From: Lysinibacillus sp. FJAT-14745
Lineage (GTDB): Bacteria; Bacillota; Bacilli; Bacillales_A; Planococcaceae
Length of the DNA stretch: 35,022 bases
Reading direction: 5' to 3'
NCBI RefSeq assembly: GCF_001275675.1
Contig: NZ_LITM01000013.1
Span: 1 to 35,022, forward strand
Numbering within the stretch: position 1 is the stretch's first letter; every line of letters begins with the position of its first letter. A program made the position numbers and the translations under genes. Of the stretch, positions 27,719 to 35,022 are shown piece by piece. The notes beneath the pieces were generated by a model that saw nothing but the letters and a program-made list of their open reading frames with translations, was not told the origin of the DNA and searched no databases.

Positions 27719-28440
27719 GAGTAAATCGAATAGCTTTAGCAGGTAATCCAAATACCGGGAAAAGCACATTATTTAATACACTAACGGGATTGAAGCAGCA
27801 TACCGGGAACTGGCCAGGGAAAACGGTTATTCATGCAGAAGGATCTTTTGAACACAAAGGAGAGCAATATGTACTCGTGGATTTACCCGGGACCTATTCT
27901 CTATTTTCCAATTCAGCAGATGAAGAAGTTGCAAGAGACCATATTGTTTTTGACCAACCGGATGCAACGATTGTAGTGCTTGATGCAACATCTTTAGAGA
28001 GAAATTTAAATCTTGCACTCCAAGTTTTAGAAATGACTAATAACGTCATCATTTGTATCAATTTAATTGATGAAGCGGAGAAAAAAGGTATCCGAATTGA
28101 TGACAGGAGATTAGCTCGTGAACTAGGAGTCCCAGTCGTAAAAATATCGGCAAGAAATAAAAAAGGTATTAATCGGTTGTTGGATACATTAAGTCAACTA
28201 GTGAATGGGCAAATTGTGACAACTCCGTATCGCATGAAATATTCGAAAGAAATAGAGGAAGCCATTACAAAGATAGAATCGAAATTAGAAGGTTATTTTG
28301 ATGAAAAATACCCATCAAGATGGGTTGCTCTTCGCTTACTTGATGGTGACGAGGAATTGATCTTAAAACTGCAAAATCATAAGAATAATAAACAGCACGA
28401 GGTGAGAACGAATGGAGTCCCAATCAGTGTTAAGTCATAG
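27715..28440 (+). CDS. feoB: FeoB N-terminal G-protein domain as a separate polypeptide
   Basis: 241 residues with a full set of GTPase motifs: G1 GNPNTGKS (10-17), G3 DLPGTYSL, G4 NLIDE, G5 ISARNKKG. It corresponds to the soluble G domain and part of the helical spacer of FeoB. The frame then stops, and the membrane half follows in another frame with 29 bases of overlap. GTG start, coupled to feoA. Together with the next ORF it makes up the normal length of FeoB, so this is a split FeoB or, less likely, a frameshift. Confidence 0.9.
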   Translation: MRVNRIALAGNPNTGKSTLFNTLTGLKQHTGNWPGKTVIHAEGSFEHKGEQYVLVDLPGTYSLFSNSADEEVARDHIVFDQPDATIVVLDATSLERNLNLALQVLEMTNNVIICINLIDEAEKKGIRIDDRRLARELGVPVVKISARNKKGINRLLDTLSQLVNGQIVTTPYRMKYSKEIEEAITKIESKLEGYFDEKYPSRWVALRLLDGDEELILKLQNHKNNKQHEVRTNGVPISVKS

Positions 28441-29806
28441 TTCACTTAAGGGTATTTTAGCTGAAGTGAACGAGATTTCGAATGAGGATATTCGAGATGA
28501 AATCGTTAGTGATATTTATACTAAAAGCAAATCTTTATGTAAAAAAGTAGTATCGCAGCAACCTGCAATGTACAGATCTGATAAATTAGATGAAATTTTC
28601 ACATCCCGCATTTGGGGATTCCCTATTATGCTTATCTTGCTTGGGACCGTCTTTTACATTACTATTGCTGGCGCAAACATACCATCTGAAATGTTAGCAA
28701 GCTTATGTGGCTATTTAGAAGGTCAGCTAACGAGTCTTTTTGAAACAATGCACGCACCAGAATGGCTACACGGTATTTTAGTTCTTGGGCTATTTAGAGG
28801 AACAGGTTGGGTTATTAGTGTTATGTTACCACCAATGGCTATATTCTTCCCTATGTTCGCCCTATTAGAAAACTACGGTTACCTACCACGAGTAGCGTTT
28901 AATATGGACCGTTTATTCAAACGAGCAGGTGGACATGGGAAGCAGTCATTAACAATGGCAATGGGCTTTGGCTGTAATGCTGCTGCCATTCTGTCAACGA
29001 GAATTATAGAATCTCCTCGTGAAAGAATGTTAGCCATTTTAACGAACAATTTTGTTCCTTGTAATGGGCGATGGCCAACACTTATTTTATTAGCATCATT
29101 ATTTATGGTAACTGGTTTTTCAGGTGCAACAAGTACACTTGTAACTTCAGGCATTTTAATAGGATTTGTTATGTTGGGCGTCGTTGTAACATTATCTGTT
29201 TCCTGGGTTCTTTCTAAAACAGCTTTAAAGGGTGTACCAACACATTACACATTAGAGCTTCCACCATTCCGAAAACCAAAGTTTTGGGATACAGTTTTAA
29301 GAGCAAGTATTGATAAAGCATGGAATGTATTAAAAAGAGCAGTTATCGTTGCAGCGCCTGCCTCTATTTTGACTTGGGTATTCGCCAATATTTACGTTAG
29401 TAATACGAGCATTCTAATGCATTTTGTTAACTTTTTAGAGCCATTTGGTCACGCTCTCGGTATGGATGGCTTTATTATGGCTGCATTTATTCTTGGGCTA
29501 CCAGCCAATGAAATTGTTATCCCTATCCTGATTATGGCGTATTTATCCCAAGGCGCTATGCTAGAAATTGAGGACTTATCAAAGCTAAAACAAGTGTTTA
29601 TCGACCAAGGTTGGACTTGGTTAACGGCTTTAAATATGATGTTATTCTCACTTCTCCACTACCCTTGCGGAACAACTTTAGTCAATATTTATAAAGAAAC
29701 AAAAAGTGCAAAGTGGACATTTATGTCATTCTTAATTCCAACTGTTATTGCCATTGGCGTAACATGGCTAACAGCGACAGTTGCTCGCGCGTTTGGTTGG
29801 GTATGA
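28412..29806 (+). CDS. feoB: FeoB membrane (Gate) domain as a separate polypeptide
   Basis: 464 residues forming the Fe2+ channel part of FeoB. It has about 60 residues of helical spacer, then membrane spans with the two Gate-domain blocks. Conserved elements include MGFGCNAAAILSTRII, NNFVPCNGRWPTL, LGLPANEIVIPI and YPCGTTLVNI, with the cysteines found in FeoB proteins. ATG 28412 has its own GAGGTG site eight bases upstream, inside the end of the G-domain gene. That favours a genuine two-gene arrangement. The C-terminus lies just before a palindromic terminator-like repeat. Confidence 0.9.
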   Translation: MESQSVLSHSSLKGILAEVNEISNEDIRDEIVSDIYTKSKSLCKKVVSQQPAMYRSDKLDEIFTSRIWGFPIMLILLGTVFYITIAGANIPSEMLASLCGYLEGQLTSLFETMHAPEWLHGILVLGLFRGTGWVISVMLPPMAIFFPMFALLENYGYLPRVAFNMDRLFKRAGGHGKQSLTMAMGFGCNAAAILSTRIIESPRERMLAILTNNFVPCNGRWPTLILLASLFMVTGFSGATSTLVTSGILIGFVMLGVVVTLSVSWVLSKTALKGVPTHYTLELPPFRKPKFWDTVLRASIDKAWNVLKRAVIVAAPASILTWVFANIYVSNTSILMHFVNFLEPFGHALGMDGFIMAAFILGLPANEIVIPILIMAYLSQGAMLEIEDLSKLKQVFIDQGWTWLTALNMMLFSLLHYPCGTTLVNIYKETKSAKWTFMSFLIPTVIAIGVTWLTATVARAFGWV

Positions 29807-29810
29807 TGAT

Positions 29811-29973
29811 AGAGGGGCTGGAACAAAAGGATTTTAGCCAATGAAAAACCCGAACTATATCCCGAAACGCTCATTCTTTGTTTCGTAATAGTTCGAGTTT
29901 TTTATTTATATTCTTTGTTAATTTAAAAATTATCCATCTTTCCTAAAGGACAAATTAGTTATGTCCCAGCCTC
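29811..29973. repeat. Nested palindromic repeat, family C copy 2; terminator of the feo operon
   Basis: The outer arms GAGGGGCTGGAACAAAA (29811-29827) and, inverted, GTTATGTCCCAGCCTC (to 29973) match the design at 411-539, most closely at the right end. It begins five bases after the feoB stop. The right arm is followed by TTTTTTA. Confidence 0.75.
29848..29903 (+). terminator. Internal terminator hairpin of the family C repeat
   Basis: CGAACTAT (29851-29858) pairs with ATAGTTCG (29888-29895), with an inner GAAAC/GTTTC pairing, followed by AGTTTTTTA. It can end the feo transcript. Confidence 0.8.
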
Positions 29974-30149
29974 TTTTTTATTATCTAGAGAATGCTATTA
30001 AACTTAAAAAAAGTCTACCATGGCGGGCCTTTTAATGTCTGGCTATACGGCTTGAATCTCATTGGCAACAGATAAAGAAAATCAAGTGGCGCTACAGGTG
30101 GTTTAACAACTGCAGCTGGCATAACAGGATGTAAAGTTCTTAACCAGAG

Positions 30150-30245
30150 TTCCTCTATTTCAGTAGGTAGTTGGACATCCACTGCAAGGAACAACACCCG
30201 CTCATCATCTACAGAGGCGGGAGTCTTCTGCTAAATAAAGATATA
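30150..30245. repeat. Diverged palindromic repeat, family B copy 2
   Basis: CAGTAGGTAGTTGGACATCC at the left and GGGAGTCTTCTGCTAAATAA at the right line up with the element in the thiC leader (18300-18385). The terminal arms are degraded. The DNA at 29980-30150 and 30246-30318 shows no convincing gene. Confidence 0.45.
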
Positions 30246-30314
30246 GAGAAAATGTTCGTAGGGTATGTTCAATTTGGTGAAAGACACCCATTTTCTTTAA
30301 CATAAAAAAGATAG

Positions 30315-30362
30315 AAAAAATGACAAAAGGCATTGAGAGTTAACATCTCTATGCCTTTTGTC
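30315..30362 (-). terminator. Terminator of the SLH-domain protein gene
   Basis: CAAAAGGCATTGAGAG (30324-30339) pairs with CTCTATGCCTTTTG (30347-30360) apart from a one-base mismatch region. On the minus strand it is followed by TCATTTTTTC. Confidence 0.8.
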
Positions 30363-30400
30363 GATAGTTTGAAAACCTTACTGATGAGGATCTCGATTCA

Positions 30401-33400
30401 CTAAGGTTTAATATTAGAACCGAGTTCAAAGTAAGTATTGTTATTTTTATCGTTAGCCCATACAATATTTCCATATTTGTCAACTGTGAAGATAAAGAAG
30501 TTATTACCTTTTGTAAATACTGGATCATATTTTGGATCAACAGCAGGTGGTGCTGTTAAATCTAATTTAAATTGTTTATTTGCAGGACTTTGAGCGTATA
30601 ATTTATCGCTACCATATGCAAGTATTGTATTGTTTGATGTTTTAGGATCTTTTACCAAATCTATTACTAACTGAGGATCGATAGTTTTAGCTCCCCCAGT
30701 TACTGCATAGTAGTATCGTTGATCAACTGAGAGATCAGCATCAATATAAACAATAGCACGCATAGTTTTTGATGCCGGTACATCATTTGTACCAATATTA
30801 GTACCTGTAACTACAGCATCATCAATTCTGTTCTTAATTGGTCCTGGATATACATACTTACCGAAGTCAGCTAAATCAAACTTATTACCTTTATCATTGA
30901 AAATGTAATCACGTGCTTCATCTTTCATCTTAACGGTAAATGTTTTATCCGCCGTACCTGAGGTAGTTGGTTTAACAATTAATTGGCTTTCATCAGTTGT
31001 TTTTGTACCTTGTGTATACTTAACAAACTGATATTGCGAAGTTATATCTTGCCCGGACTCGTCAGTAATTGTTAATAAGCTTAGATCTTTAATTGAAGAA
31101 TCGCCTTTTTCATCACGCATGATAGCTTCACTGAATGAAATCGTAAATGTACTATCTGGATTACGATATACAATATTACGTTTCTTTTCTTTATCGACTG
31201 TCATTTCAAAACGTGGTGGTGTCCCATCGGAATAGAAATCTTGTTTCATCCAGCCTTTATTTGTTTCATCATGATTATCTCCAGCATCATTAGCTTTGTA
31301 GACGGTTATATTACCATACGTATCCTCCGCTCCTAGGTATACAACATACTCTGTATGCGGATTTAAAGTTACATCTGGTGCTTCAGTTAACGGGAGTGCC
31401 CCTTTTCCACTTTTCGTAACACTCGGGCTAGTTCTAAGTTTGTCTTCTAAGAATTTGCGCTCTGCAGGTGTATCAATCTTTAAATTAGCTGAATCATTCG
31501 TTGTCCCATCTGCATTTTTCTTCGGTACAAACCAATAATGCAGTTTAGTTGTCTCATCAGTATTGAAACTGATCATTGCTTTTGTATCATCTTTTTCCTT
31601 AGGCTTTACAACTAAGTCTTTAATTAACGGCGCTTTCGTATCACCGATTATTTCCTTCGACGTAATTTTTGAAATTTCCCCACCACGATCCTTTAATACC
31701 ATGTAAACAGAGTAGCTTGAGAATGGATTAAGTTTGTCTTTGGAAATAGCAATAGGGAATTTCTTTGTAGCTTCCTCTAAATCAGCCGGACCAGAGCCAA
31801 TTTCAATATAAATATTTTTTCCACCTATTTGGAAGTAGCCTGATTTTAATGATGAATCCTTCGCAAATTCATTGACAAAGTCTCGCTCTGTAATCCCTTT
31901 GTCGGCTAAATATTGCTTAAATGTCTTTGTTTCACCATTGTCTACGATCGTATCAGGTAAAACCATATAATAATACGTACCAGCCTTATTTGGCTTGAAT
32001 TCAACTTCAACTCGTTTAAAATTATCAGATTCGTCTGGTTTACTAACAACATTTTCAATCTTCATAACCGGCATATCAAGTTTTTCATGCACGTATTCTG
32101 CAAAATTCCGAGCATTTTTACCAGGTTCAACAGTATTGGTATTTTCAAATTCATTGCCTGCTAAGTCCTTAACACCAGGTAATACAGTTACACGTAATGT
32201 ATCTCCATAGACAAAACCTGTTTCTGATGGAATTGTTAATAATACTTTTTTATCGCCTTCTTTATACTCTACAGCAGAAGGTTTAATTTTTTTCTGTCCT
32301 GTCGTATTGACGATAACTGTTCCTGATAAATCGTAGTTATTTACATTTCGTGCGCTTTCAGGGTCTAATGCTTCATTTAAATAAATGTAGAATTGATTTT
32401 CCTTTCCAGCGGCAGGTTCAAGCTTTGTCTTCTCAACATACGGATTGATATTATCAATTTCTCCCGTTTTAAATTCCTTCACTGCAGCAGGATCTTTTGA
32501 ATAGTTGCCCGAATCATCCTTCATCACTACATAAAGTTGGTACTCCGTTTCAGCTTCTAAACCCGTTAACATTTCAGTAATTCCAAGTTTACCCGCAACC
32601 GCCTTGCCTTTACCTGTTGGTTTAGCAACAATATCTGCAGTTGTTGGATCAGCTGCTGTCGTCTTTTTACGTACGTAGTAGTAATAGTCTCCTGGTTCAC
32701 TTGCTGTAAATGTAAACTCTGCACGTTTTCCGCCATGTAGAGGTGTTACTGTTAAAGATTTAACTACTGGCGGTGAAGCATCTTTCATTTGTAATGATTG
32801 CGATTTAATATCCGAAACATTTTTCGCCCCGTCAACGACCATCACATAAACAACATATTCTTTTTTCTCACCTAATTTAGTGATTTTAAAAGTGTTTTTG
32901 CCCTTTACTGCTGCGCCTGTTCCACTCGCCGTATTATCAGTAGAAATACGGTTTACCATTTCTTTTTTCGTTGGTACATCGGCGCCTTTTTCACGAACAA
33001 TATAGTAGTAAGTTCCAACTTTATCTGAAGTGAAATCTACCTGTGCCTCACTACCACTTAAAACTGATACATTCGTAATGTCGATTAAAGGCTTCGTTTT
33101 ATCAGTTGGTTTTTGATTTTCAATATCGTCTTTATCAATCGGTTTACCGTCTGGATCAGTAATAATGCCTACATTATCTTTATCCTCTAGGAAGTCGTCG
33201 AAAATATTATTCGGTGACTCGCCCTTCGGTATAATCACTTTGTCAACATACGTGTAATCTCCAAGATCAACCCAACCATATACATTATCAACGTACAGAA
33301 TACCTACACGACCGTCTATATACAATTCTAAATCTGTATAGCTATTGTAGTTAATCCTGTCGATATTGCCATCTCCGTAAATTGTTAGCTTCGTTTCTGT

Positions 33401-34774
33401 ATCAAGATTTAGTGTGCCGATATTCCCTTGAATCTCAAATTCACGGACATTCCCGATGATGTCTACACGTGGTAGCTTCATATTTGTTTCGATTTTTGTA
33501 CCGCTTTGAGAGATAAGTAGGCGTGATACAGTGCTGTTATAAAATTCAATATGTTTTTCAACATTTTTCATCGTCACTTTATTTTTAGACCAGTTCTCAA
33601 ATGGCTTGTTTTTATCAGGATTTTTGTCGGAATTCTGATCTGTCCAATTTTGGAGATCTGTTGTCGGACCATTATTGGGCGAGGACGAGCCTTCATCATT
33701 TGGATTTTCTGGATTAGACCAGTTAATAAATGCCGTATTGGTACTTGCTATGCGGCCAAGTGATAATGGTTTATAGTTGGAAACGCCTAATTGTAAAGGT
33801 GGGCGTACCGTTTCGTTCACTAGCATTGTGCCAGTCAATGTAACATTTGAAAATTCAATATAGTTCCCATTGACAACGATAGTCGCGCCGAAGGACTTAT
33901 GATCCCCATCAAACTCTAGAAATTTTGAGCTTGTCCCACTTGCATTCAATGTTAGCTTTGATACAGAGCGGATGGTTTTGCCTGAAAGATCCCCTTCAAT
34001 AAGCGCTCCTTTTAATACCGGTGCATTATCTTCGTTAAAAATATGTGAGAGACTTTCCGGTACTGAGTAGGCCTCACCATTGATGAAGACATTATCGTCT
34101 TCAACACCTGTAATTTTGAAAGATGTAGCATTGCCTTTTTTCTCCTGTGAACGCACAATGAAGGATGCAATTTGTCCACGTGTTACCGCATTGTATGGTG
34201 AGAAAGTGACAGGTGTTGTTCCTTCTGTAATCTTTAAATCTACTAAAGTTTGAATATAAATGGCATTGCTCGTTTGACTAGTAACATCTTGGAAACTATG
34301 GTTGTAATTAGACGCTATCTCAAATTTAAAGCCTAGCGCTAAAATTTTCGCTAATTGCCCACGTGTAATCACTTCATTAGGCATAAATGTTCCGTTTGAA
34401 TACCCAGACATAATTCCTGCATTTTGTAATGCAGCTATATAGTTGTAATATTCACTGCTTTCTGGAACATCTTTAAAATATGGATCTTCTACATTTTTTA
34501 AATCTAAGTTTAATACAGTTGCCAGCATTTTTGCTGCTTGACCACGTGTTACATTTTGATTTGGTCGAAAGGTTTTATCTGCATACCCACTAATCGCACC
34601 TTGAGAGTATAATTTTAAAATATTATCGTAATGGCTTGAATATTGGTCAATATCCGTAAATGGTGAAGTAGCCGCAGCTACATTTTGTGGTGGTACTACA
34701 ACAGCAATCCCACTAGTAGCAAAAACAGTTGCTATAAGTGCTTTGTTCACTTTTTGGACTTTTGTTTTATCCAT
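30401..34774 (-). CDS. S-layer-homology surface protein, large and modular
   Basis: 1457 residues. Signal peptide about 1-35 (NVAAAT). Three SLH domains at 37-80, 98-145 and 160-210 (ISGYADKTFRPNQNVTRGQA and similar) should bind pyruvylated secondary wall polymer. Residues about 285-515 form a beta-helix-like region shared with the protein at 22247-24418. The insert at about 350-395 is rich in Asn, Pro, Asp and Ser. From 560 on come several Ig/FN3-like modules, each with a GTYYYIV-type strand (GTYYYIVREKG, GDYYYYVRKK, GTYYYMVLPD, LHYWFVPKK, QRYYYAVTGG) and an EYVVYV-type strand. One Big-type module (NPYVEKTKLEPAAGKENQF...) is also present. ATG 34774 follows AAAGGA by about eight bases. It may be an S-layer-associated protein; enzymatic activity was not seen. 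Confidence 0.93.
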   Translation of the reverse strand: MDKTKVQKVNKALIATVFATSGIAVVVPPQNVAAATSPFTDIDQYSSHYDNILKLYSQGAISGYADKTFRPNQNVTRGQAAKMLATVLNLDLKNVEDPYFKDVPESSEYYNYIAALQNAGIMSGYSNGTFMPNEVITRGQLAKILALGFKFEIASNYNHSFQDVTSQTSNAIYIQTLVDLKITEGTTPVTFSPYNAVTRGQIASFIVRSQEKKGNATSFKITGVEDDNVFINGEAYSVPESLSHIFNEDNAPVLKGALIEGDLSGKTIRSVSKLTLNASGTSSKFLEFDGDHKSFGATIVVNGNYIEFSNVTLTGTMLVNETVRPPLQLGVSNYKPLSLGRIASTNTAFINWSNPENPNDEGSSSPNNGPTTDLQNWTDQNSDKNPDKNKPFENWSKNKVTMKNVEKHIEFYNSTVSRLLISQSGTKIETNMKLPRVDIIGNVREFEIQGNIGTLNLDTETKLTIYGDGNIDRINYNSYTDLELYIDGRVGILYVDNVYGWVDLGDYTYVDKVIIPKGESPNNIFDDFLEDKDNVGIITDPDGKPIDKDDIENQKPTDKTKPLIDITNVSVLSGSEAQVDFTSDKVGTYYYIVREKGADVPTKKEMVNRISTDNTASGTGAAVKGKNTFKITKLGEKKEYVVYVMVVDGAKNVSDIKSQSLQMKDASPPVVKSLTVTPLHGGKRAEFTFTASEPGDYYYYVRKKTTAADPTTADIVAKPTGKGKAVAGKLGITEMLTGLEAETEYQLYVVMKDDSGNYSKDPAAVKEFKTGEIDNINPYVEKTKLEPAAGKENQFYIYLNEALDPESARNVNNYDLSGTVIVNTTGQKKIKPSAVEYKEGDKKVLLTIPSETGFVYGDTLRVTVLPGVKDLAGNEFENTNTVEPGKNARNFAEYVHEKLDMPVMKIENVVSKPDESDNFKRVEVEFKPNKAGTYYYMVLPDTIVDNGETKTFKQYLADKGITERDFVNEFAKDSSLKSGYFQIGGKNIYIEIGSGPADLEEATKKFPIAISKDKLNPFSSYSVYMVLKDRGGEISKITSKEIIGDTKAPLIKDLVVKPKEKDDTKAMISFNTDETTKLHYWFVPKKNADGTTNDSANLKIDTPAERKFLEDKLRTSPSVTKSGKGALPLTEAPDVTLNPHTEYVVYLGAEDTYGNITVYKANDAGDNHDETNKGWMKQDFYSDGTPPRFEMTVDKEKKRNIVYRNPDSTFTISFSEAIMRDEKGDSSIKDLSLLTITDESGQDITSQYQFVKYTQGTKTTDESQLIVKPTTSGTADKTFTVKMKDEARDYIFNDKGNKFDLADFGKYVYPGPIKNRIDDAVVTGTNIGTNDVPASKTMRAIVYIDADLSVDQRYYYAVTGGAKTIDPQLVIDLVKDPKTSNNTILAYGSDKLYAQSPANKQFKLDLTAPPAVDPKYDPVFTKGNNFFIFTVDKYGNIVWANDKNNNTYFELGSNIKP

Positions 34775-35022
34775 CCCACTCTTCCTTTCATCTATGTATT
34801 TGATACGTTCAAAATATCATTTTCATCATACCCTTTATATCGACAGGTAGATAGTGAACCTTCATAGATATTTCTAAAATACTGGAAGAAAATCGTTAAC
34901 AAAAATCAGCAATAAACTTAAAAAAGATTCATTATCAAAAGTTAGACACTACCGTCGCATGAATTTTAACTGAAATTTCAGATTTATTATTCCGCCTTTT
35001 TAGAGTAAAAACGAAGACATGT
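34775..35022 (-). other. AT-rich upstream region of the SLH-protein gene
   Basis: No gene was seen. It should contain the promoter and leader of the SLH-protein gene. TTGTTA with TTTTAG 17 bases further (around 34880-34905, minus strand) is a weak promoter candidate. Confidence 0.3.

Overview
The window looks like chromosomal DNA from a low-GC, spore-former-type Gram-positive bacterium of the Bacillaceae/Planococcaceae. The best guess is Lysinibacillus or a close relative. Reasons: AT-rich intergenic DNA; strong AGGAGG-type ribosome binding sites; GTG and TTG starts; PerR- and Fur-like boxes; a TPP riboswitch before thiC; an SLH-domain surface protein; and several families of short palindromic repeats. 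The genus is inferred by eye and no database was searched.

Layout, left to right. (1) 1-300: leader and two tandem promoters of a leftward rRNA operon whose 16S gene should lie just outside the window. (2) 411-2426: a palindromic repeat acting as terminator, then an SLC13-type anion permease (minus). (3) 2773-6341, minus: an NAD salvage block, pncA-pncB-nadD, preceded by a separate Nudix/NrtR-like regulator gene. Two matching 23-bp palindromes, one in front of each unit, are candidate operators. (4) 6679-12585, minus: the histidine utilisation operon hutH, yjiH-like permease, hutU, hutI, without hutG. Divergent from it is an AraC-type regulator with a receiver domain whose phospho-acceptor Asp is replaced by Asn. 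Two tandem 14-bp direct repeats lie between them. (5) 14757-16262: catalase with a PerR box. (6) 16413-18571, minus: thiC with its TPP riboswitch and terminator; a repeat element sits between the switch and the gene. (7) 18809-22009, minus: an AEC-family transporter and a methyl-accepting chemotaxis protein.

(8) 22247-34774 is mainly cell surface. It holds a secreted protein with a beta-helix-like domain and five 88-residue repeats, a deletion scar (signal-peptide stub plus the C-terminal end of a BTAD/SARP-type regulator), and a secreted 433-residue protein with a long, possibly structured leader. It ends with a 1457-residue SLH-anchored protein. The SLH protein and the first secreted protein share the beta-helix-like domain. 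Inside this region is the ferrous iron operon feoA plus a FeoB split into separate G-protein and membrane ORFs, with a Fur-like box on its promoter.

Most of the content is ordinary metabolism. The parts most worth following up are the NrtR-like operator pair, the degenerate-receiver regulator with its direct repeats at hut, the split FeoB, the surface proteins with a shared domain and recently duplicated repeats, the deletion scar, and the dispersed palindromic repeats that serve as terminators or sit inside a riboswitch leader.
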